This document shows, piece by piece, positions 13,868 to 18,190 of a stretch of 18,190 bases of DNA. The stretch spans positions 1 to 18,190 of the forward strand of contig JAUIJG010000047.1 in assembly GCA_030431355.1 (NCBI GenBank), written 5' to 3'. The stretch comes from a bacterium (lineage in GTDB: Bacteria > Cyanobacteriota > Vampirovibrionia > Obscuribacterales > Obscuribacteraceae). How positions within the stretch are numbered: the stretch's first letter is position 1; each line of letters begins with the position of its first letter. Both the position numbers and the translations under genes were made by a program. Under the pieces are notes generated by a model that saw only the letters and a list, made by a program, of their open reading frames with translations, did no database searches and had not been told where the DNA came from.

Positions 13868-14095
13868 TTAGTCCAGTACCCAGGGGGTAGCGGAGGTGTT
13901 GATTGTGCGTCCGTGATGGGGGGCTTTTGTGCCGTTGTAGTTGATGGCTTGCTCCACGTTCCAGATCATGTCTCCACACATATGTCCCAGGGAGCCCAGG
14001 GCTACCATGCAAAGGGCGGCGACGGCGCCGATGCCGATGGCGTATTCGACCATGCTCTGGCCTTTTTGATTTCTTTGATTTCTAGAATTTTTCAT
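13868..14095 (-). CDS. Orphan Flp/type IVb-like prepilin, 75 aa
   Basis: Flp pilins are small type IVb prepilins assembled by Tad systems after cleavage by a TadV/CpaA peptidase. The basic leader MKNSRNQRNQKG is followed by QSMVEYAIGIGAVAALCMVALGSLG. The Gly at -1, Glu at +5 and Tyr at +6 match the Flp cleavage motif exactly, and the hydrophobic helix begins directly after. The mature protein (about 63 residues) ends in a hydrophilic tail (NYNGTKAPHHGRTINTSATPW). Two Cys (residues 34 and 45) are unusual for Flp. AGGAG lies ten bases before the ATG at 14095. No tad, cpa, rcp or prepilin peptidase gene is visible, so it is either an orphan pilin or a lone pseudopilin/TadE-like protein. Confidence 0.72.
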   Translation of the reverse strand: MKNSRNQRNQKGQSMVEYAIGIGAVAALCMVALGSLGHMCGDMIWNVEQAINYNGTKAPHHGRTINTSATPWVLD

Positions 14096-14128
14096 TTTGA
14101 TTGGAACTCCTGACGGGTGGATAAGCTG

Positions 14129-14164
14129 GATAGATAAATTGATTGATAAATAGATTGATAAATA
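14129..14164. repeat. 12-bp tandem repeat GATTGATAAATA, about three copies
   Basis: Exact copies occur at 14141-14152 and 14153-14164, preceded by a degenerate copy (GATAGATAAATT, 14129-14140) and followed by GATCGATG. The repeat lies 34 bp upstream of the pilin start on its 5' side. Copy-number change there could alter leader length or promoter spacing. Confidence 0.8.
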
Positions 14165-14490
14165 GATCGATGGGTCTCTTGCCGACTGAATGGTTTCTGA
14201 CTGGACGGATTACTATATCACAAAAATGGAAACCGTTTTCATTGTCGGCAAAAAAATGAATTAAATTTGAAAGCCCCGTCAGGCTTTGTCTTCAAGGGCT
14301 TTTTTATATTGACAGGAATGTCAAGCAGAAGGGTTCTAAAATGCAGAGTACCCGGGCGAATCAGAAAGAAGGTCAGAAACTTTCAGAAAAAATCAGAAAG
14401 TAGCAGAGAGAATTAGAAAGGCTGGAAGCAAGTAATTCTTTGCGGTAATGGTACTAAATGAGGTGCCAGAAAACTGGTCCTGCTCGCTCT
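14165..14490. other. Repeat- and dyad-rich noncoding stretch
   Basis: No convincing gene of normal size was seen. It contains a terminator-like hairpin (14270-14305), the dyad TTGACA-GGAA-TGTCAA (14309-14324), a 20-codon frame (14341-14403) without support, and four TCAGAAA direct repeats beginning at 14361, 14373, 14383 and 14393. The 3' end of the DUF488 transcript must fall here. Confidence 0.5.
14270..14305 (+). terminator. Terminator-like hairpin with T run on the plus strand
   Basis: AAAGCCC (14270-14276) pairs with GGGCTTT (14296-14302) around a 19-base loop and is followed by TTTTTT (14300-14305). On the minus strand the T-rich tail is weaker, so the strong direction is plus, although no plus-strand gene lies just upstream. 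It could still end the DUF488 transcript. Confidence 0.5.
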
Positions 14491-15075
14491 CTAACTCTCT
14501 TTCTTTACCGGGTTTTTCGAGCGCCAGGGTTTGTTCTCGGTGGGCTTGGCTGTTTCGAAGAGGGAGAGTTGGGTTGTTGTAGTAGATGGTTCTTCGCTGG
14601 AGATTTCGAAGTCCTCTTCCAGAACGCCGTTCTTTCTTATGTGCATCAGCCGTATTCCTCTTTGCTTCAGGGCGGGACCGAGGAGAAGTCTGCGGTGGCA
14701 GCTCTCCGGATTTTCTTCTCCGCACATCAGGGAAAGGCGCTTGCCTCTGGCCAGGTCAAGTAAGTGATTTATTCCTTCTAGAAATAATTCTGTGCGGGAG
14801 AGCTTTTCATAGTCCACATGACCGTCTTCATCATAACTGTCATCGTCCGATGGTTTGCCGCCCAGGCTGTTGCCCTTGAAATAATAATCAAATCCAGCCG
14901 CCTTTAGACCTGCTTCTATCTCTCGCTTATTGAAGTAGGGGCAATACTTAGAATACGGCTGGGAGCGGACATCCACGACAACTTCTATTTTGCATTCCTG
15001 GAGCATGGAGACGAATTGATTCAGTCTCAAGTTTGAGTGACCTACAGTAAAAATAGAGTTTTTCGATGGGTTCAT
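14491..15075 (-). CDS. DUF488 family protein, 194 aa
   Basis: DUF488 proteins are small cytoplasmic proteins of unsettled biochemical role, widespread in bacteria. Family landmarks are present: FTVGHSN (residues 9-15), VVDVRSQPYSKYCPYFN (33-49), a LGG after the GNS turn (70-73), and the late MCGEENPESCHRR (117-129) with Cys118, Cys126 and His127, the hallmark of the family. Between 75 and 90 lies an acidic insert (SDDDSYDEDGHVDYE). The C-terminal ~45 residues (from about 150) form a polar, Thr/Lys-rich tail beyond the domain. AGAAAGCAG before the ATG at 15075 gives a weak RBS. It is divergent from xdhA with 128 bases between starts; a functional link to purine oxidation is not implied by the sequence. 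Confidence 0.85.
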   Translation of the reverse strand: MNPSKNSIFTVGHSNLRLNQFVSMLQECKIEVVVDVRSQPYSKYCPYFNKREIEAGLKAAGFDYYFKGNSLGGKPSDDDSYDEDGHVDYEKLSRTELFLEGINHLLDLARGKRLSLMCGEENPESCHRRLLLGPALKQRGIRLMHIRKNGVLEEDFEISSEEPSTTTTQLSLFETAKPTENKPWRSKNPVKKES

Positions 15076-15203
15076 CTGCTTTCTGTCAATATGCCAAGAG
15101 CATGTTTCCGTGGACTGGCCGATGGCGATACTTGGAAATAGTGAAAGGGCCGGGTATCATATCCAATGACCTATTTTAGCTTCCCCACCCAGGTGGTTCC
15201 TCG
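15076..15203. promoter_or_regulatory. Divergent region with an RBS-covering hairpin before xdhA
   Basis: The 128-bp gap between the DUF488 and xdhA starts should hold both promoters; none could be assigned with confidence. CCACC (15185-15189) and GGTGG (15192-15196) form a near-perfect palindrome. Its right arm is the only xdhA Shine-Dalgarno (AGGTGG, 15191-15196), seven bases before the ATG. Pairing four bases around CCAG could dampen initiation. Confidence 0.4.
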
Positions 15204-16733
15204 ATGCGAGATTTTATCCTTGTCTACATAAACGGCCGTGAGCACAAACTGACAGGAGAAGCGGTTTTTCAGCCGATTACAGAGTATATCAGGTCCTCGG
15301 CCAGTCTATGTGGGACAAAGGTTGTTTGTGCCGAAGGGGATTGCGGGGCATGCACGGTGATGCTCGGTCGGCTAGATCAGTCCGAGAAAGAGACGCAGCC
15401 CGAGAATGAGGCGCAGCTTGATATGGCTACAGATAAAGGCACAAGCACGGGTTCCAAAAAGCTCAGTTACAAGCCTGTGAATGCCTGTATTCTCTACGGC
15501 TACCAGGTGGATTGCTGTCACCTGATCACCGTGGAAGGTCTGAAATCAAATGGCGCGCTGACTGCGGTTCAGGATGCCATGGTTGAATGTCATGGGGCGC
15601 AGTGCGGTTATTGCACCCCCGGGTTCATCGTGGCCATGACAGCTCTGTTCGAAGATAGAGAGCCGCTGGTGGACAGTGACATCAAAGATGGATTGACCGG
15701 CAATCTCTGTCGTTGCACCGGTTATGAATCCATTGTCAAAGCTGGTCTGGAAGTGGATACCGAAAAGATTGTCTCGGTTGGTGACCTATTTGATGAGAGT
15801 GCCATTCTCAAAGGATTCGACCAGGTCCGTGATCAACAGGTGCTTGTGGAGCATGAAGGGAAGCGAGCAATTTTGCCCAACAGTCTGGATGCCCTGGTCG
15901 AAGCTAAGTGTAAGTATCCGAAGGGCAGGATGGTGGCTGGAGGGACGGACCTCTCCGTTCAGTTGAACAAAGGTTTCATCGAGATAGAAGATGTTATCTA
16001 CACCGGTTCCGTTTCTGAGATCGACTATATTCGGTTTACGGACAGCAAGGAAGGTGACCGGGTAGAGGTGGGTGCTTCCGTCAGTCTTTCCGACCTGGAG
16101 TCATGTCTCTTGCGTAGACATCCTGATCTCGACTATATATTCTGGGTTTTCGGTTCCCCGCAAATTAGAAACCAGGGCACCCTTGGCGGCAATATCGCCA
16201 ACGGTTCACCCATAGCCGACACCCTCCCATACCTATTTGTCATGGACGCCCGGATTCATGTTAAAGGCAGGAGCGGTAGCCGCGAGATTCCAATACTTGA
16301 GTTTTATACCGGCTATAAGAAGCTCGCCCTGGACCAGGGGGATGGAGAGGTGATTACCGGTGTCAGTTTCGGCTTGCCTTCGGCGGAAGAGGCGTTGAAG
16401 CTCTACAAAGTGTCCCGCCGTCAACATCTCGATATTTCTGCTTTTACTGCTGCTATCAGAGTGAGGCGCAAAGGCTCCCTTGTTGAGTCGGCTGCTATCG
16501 CATATGGTGGCGTAGCCGCCACGGTCCATAGGCTGGAGGAAGTGGAAGAGTTTCTTGCCGGGAAAGAATACAGCCTGGAGACATTCTGTGAGGCGGGAGA
16601 GATGGCAAGAAAGAGTCTGGAGCCGCTGTCCGATGTTCGCGGTTCCAGGGAATACAGGCTCAAACTGGCTGAGAATATTATGTCTCGGTTCTACTATGAG
16701 ACAGCCCGGGAGGAGGAGTTAGCATGTCGGTGA
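15204..16733 (+). CDS. xdhA: Xanthine dehydrogenase small subunit (2x[2Fe-2S] and FAD)
   Basis: XdhA carries electrons from the molybdenum site of XdhB through two [2Fe-2S] clusters to FAD and then NAD+, during oxidation of hypoxanthine and xanthine to urate in the cytoplasm. Plant-type ferredoxin cysteines are Cys42, Cys47, Cys50 (CAEGDCGAC) and Cys95; the second cluster has Cys134, Cys137 (CGYC) and Cys169, Cys171 (CRC). The FAD domain follows with GGTDLSVQLN (about 247-256) and NQGTLGGNIANGSPIADTLP (about 327-346), then the CO dehydrogenase flavoprotein C-terminal part. Between Cys50 and Cys95 lie 44 residues against about 16 in Rhodobacter XdhA, through an acidic/polar insert (about 58-86). 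The stop overlaps the xdhB start, so the two are translationally coupled. Two-subunit architecture as in Rhodobacter capsulatus. Confidence 0.93.
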   Translation: MRDFILVYINGREHKLTGEAVFQPITEYIRSSASLCGTKVVCAEGDCGACTVMLGRLDQSEKETQPENEAQLDMATDKGTSTGSKKLSYKPVNACILYGYQVDCCHLITVEGLKSNGALTAVQDAMVECHGAQCGYCTPGFIVAMTALFEDREPLVDSDIKDGLTGNLCRCTGYESIVKAGLEVDTEKIVSVGDLFDESAILKGFDQVRDQQVLVEHEGKRAILPNSLDALVEAKCKYPKGRMVAGGTDLSVQLNKGFIEIEDVIYTGSVSEIDYIRFTDSKEGDRVEVGASVSLSDLESCLLRRHPDLDYIFWVFGSPQIRNQGTLGGNIANGSPIADTLPYLFVMDARIHVKGRSGSREIPILEFYTGYKKLALDQGDGEVITGVSFGLPSAEEALKLYKVSRRQHLDISAFTAAIRVRRKGSLVESAAIAYGGVAATVHRLEEVEEFLAGKEYSLETFCEAGEMARKSLEPLSDVRGSREYRLKLAENIMSRFYYETAREEELACR

Positions 16734-18190
16734 TGGGAAGAGATATACCCCACGACTCCGCCCGGGGACATGTCACCGGAGAGTCCGTTTATGTAGATGA
16801 TATGCCGTTCTCCCGTGGAGAGCTTCTGGTTGGTTATTTAGGATCACCGGTTGCCCATGGCAGAATCAAGAAGCTGGATCTTCAAAAGGCAAGCGAAGTG
16901 GAAGGCGTGATGGGACTCTTTACCTACAGGGACTTGCATCACAATCGATTGGGTCCTATTCTTCAAGATGAAGTTCTTCTGGTTGAAGAGGTCAGCGAAT
17001 TTTTAGGCCAGCCCATTGTGGTGATAGCCGCTGAAAGCAGAAAAGCCCTTGAAACCGCACGGGATTCCATAGAGCTGGAGATGGAGGAGTTGCCTCCCGT
17101 GTTGACGATTAATGAGGCTCGCAACAAAGAACAATTTATCGACAGAGAATATAGTATCAAAAGTGGTGATGCCGGCAGTGTGTTTAAGAATGCCAGGCAT
17201 GTGATAGAAGGAACGATAGTGATCGGTGGATCCGACCACTTTTATCTTGAATCCCAGGCTTGTGTCGTATATCCCGGGGAGTTTGATCAGCTTACTATCC
17301 ATTCTTCTACCCAGGCTCCTTCAGAAGTTCAGCATGTGGCCGCGCATCTTCTCGGCTTGCAGCAGAACCAAGTGGTTGTGGTGACCAAAAGAATGGGCGG
17401 CGGCTTCGGCGGCAAAGAGTGCCAGGCGACCCACCCGGCTGTGATGGCTGCTCTTGTGGCTCACAAGTTAAAACGACCGGCGCGTTTGACTTATAATAAA
17501 GATGACGACATGAAATACACGGGTAAACGTCATCCCTATCAAAATGATTACCGGGTTGCCTTTGACGACGAGGGTTTAATAGAAGCTCTGGAAGTAAATT
17601 TCTTCGCCGATGGAGGAGCCTATAACGACCTATCTACCGCGGTTTTGGGACGTTCTCTCACCCATGCTGAAAATGCTTACTATATTCCAAACACCAGGAT
17701 TAGCGGAAGAATTTGTAAGACGAACTTCCCTCCTAATACGGCTTTCCGTGGATTTGGCGGACCCCAGGGAGTGCTGACCATAGAGAGCGTTGTGGAAGAG
17801 ATTGCCGCCTATTTAAAGATTGATTCCTTTGCGGTTAGAGAGAAAAACCTCTACGGTCTCGAAGAGAGAAACACGACACCGTATGGTCAGATCGTGGAGA
17901 ACAATACATTACCTGAGATTTTTGAAGAGCTGAAGCTCACTTCGGAATACGAAGCAAGAAGAGCCGCGATCGAGGAGTTCAACGGGAAGTCGAGAACCCA
18001 TATTCGAGGGCTCTCTATAACACCGGTAAAGTTTGGAATCTCTTTTACCAATAAGTTTCTCAATCAGGCTAATGCCCTGGTGAACATCTACCTGGACGGC
18101 ACCGTGCAGGTCTCCACCGGAGCCACCGAGATGGGCCAGGGAGTGAACACCAATATCAAGATGCTGGTGGCTGACGAACTCTCCATAGAC
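16724..18190 (+). CDS. xdhB: Xanthine dehydrogenase molybdopterin-binding subunit, 5' part (489 codons seen)
   Basis: XdhB holds the molybdenum cofactor and the purine site. The frame opens at ATG 16724, overlapping the last ten bases of xdhA (stop 16731-16733), with GGAGG about seven bases upstream, and stays open to the window end. The opening MGRDIPHDSARGHVTGESVYVDD matches XdhB. Then come GQPIVVIAA, SSTQAPSEVQH, RMGGGFGGKE (about 223-232) with Glu232, and NTAFRGFGGPQG (about 338-349) with Arg342. These correspond to the purine-orienting Glu and Arg (bovine Glu802 and Arg880) that distinguish xanthine dehydrogenases from aldehyde oxidases. GATEMGQGVNT near the right edge is the next cofactor loop. 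The catalytic base Glu (bovine 1261) lies beyond the window. The assignment is firm; a full subunit should be about 770-780 residues. Confidence 0.93.
   Translation, partial: MSVMGRDIPHDSARGHVTGESVYVDDMPFSRGELLVGYLGSPVAHGRIKKLDLQKASEVEGVMGLFTYRDLHHNRLGPILQDEVLLVEEVSEFLGQPIVVIAAESRKALETARDSIELEMEELPPVLTINEARNKEQFIDREYSIKSGDAGSVFKNARHVIEGTIVIGGSDHFYLESQACVVYPGEFDQLTIHSSTQAPSEVQHVAAHLLGLQQNQVVVVTKRMGGGFGGKECQATHPAVMAALVAHKLKRPARLTYNKDDDMKYTGKRHPYQNDYRVAFDDEGLIEALEVNFFADGGAYNDLSTAVLGRSLTHAENAYYIPNTRISGRICKTNFPPNTAFRGFGGPQGVLTIESVVEEIAAYLKIDSFAVREKNLYGLEERNTTPYGQIVENNTLPEIFEELKLTSEYEARRAAIEEFNGKSRTHIRGLSITPVKFGISFTNKFLNQANALVNIYLDGTVQVSTGATEMGQGVNTNIKMLVADELSID

Noticed and set aside
14109..14283. 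Inverted pair CCTGACGGG (14109-14117) and CCCGTCAGG (14275-14283) as ends of a mobile element
   Set aside because: Nine bases only, no transposase and no target duplication. The left copy overlaps the pilin RBS and the right copy lies in a terminator loop.
14341..14403. 20-codon plus-strand mini-ORF (MQSTRANQKEG...)
   Set aside because: Only a weak purine-rich stretch precedes it, and the product has no features; kept only as part of the noncoding-block finding.

Overview
The window reads as a bacterial chromosome segment of roughly 50% GC with conventional Shine-Dalgarno sites, Sec signal peptides, a membrane-anchored Hanks-type kinase with an extracytoplasmic leucine-rich-repeat domain, several TPR proteins and two MFS transporters. 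That mix resembles large-genome uncultured lineages such as Obscuribacterales (Vampirovibrionophyta/'Melainabacteria'). This placement is a guess from gene style, because no phylogenetic marker gene is present. The first ~195 bases do not fit the rest. They are about 70% GC, and on the minus strand they encode the tail of a DsbB-like protein overlapping the head of a Coq7 hydroxylase, an alphaproteobacterial-looking arrangement. A chimeric junction or a transferred fragment is the likely explanation.

Layout. (1) 1-1821: the foreign-looking dsbB/coq7 remnant; a GntA-type (YqcI/YcgG) heme-dependent N-oxygenase whose true 5' end seems lost at the junction; then an unknown 227-residue protein with a strong RBS and a terminator. 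(2) 1822-3640: a 40-bp minisatellite of about eight units, a quiet stretch with small dyads, two small unknown genes (a 64-residue membrane protein and a 131-residue soluble protein) and a strong terminator. (3) 3557-5337, minus strand: four small genes, each with its own RBS: a three- or four-helix membrane protein, an unknown soluble protein, an AtpZ/AtpI-like protein away from any ATP synthase genes, and a holin-superfamily-IV (YvlD-like) membrane protein, closed by a terminator. (4) 5338-9004: a ~600-bp gap, then the kinase-TM-LRR receptor and an exported ten-TPR protein, a plausible sensor pair. (5) 9018-12374, minus strand: an apparent operon of an exported TPR protein, an MFS transporter and an exported proline/glycine-rich protein whose start overlaps the transporter stop. 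(6) 12489-15075: an Atg22/UMF1-type MFS transporter convergent with an orphan Flp-type pilin across a shared terminator; a repeat-rich noncoding stretch; then a DUF488 gene. (7) 15204-18190: xdhA and the first part of xdhB, encoding a two-subunit xanthine dehydrogenase with overlapping genes.

The best-supported functions are xanthine dehydrogenase (purine oxidation), the Ser/Thr kinase, GntA, DUF488 and the MFS transporters. No tRNA, rRNA, CRISPR array, transposase or phage module was seen. I did not find an unambiguous new system. The most promising candidates are the GntA/unknown pair, the four-gene membrane operon containing AtpZ, and the LRR-kinase/TPR pair.
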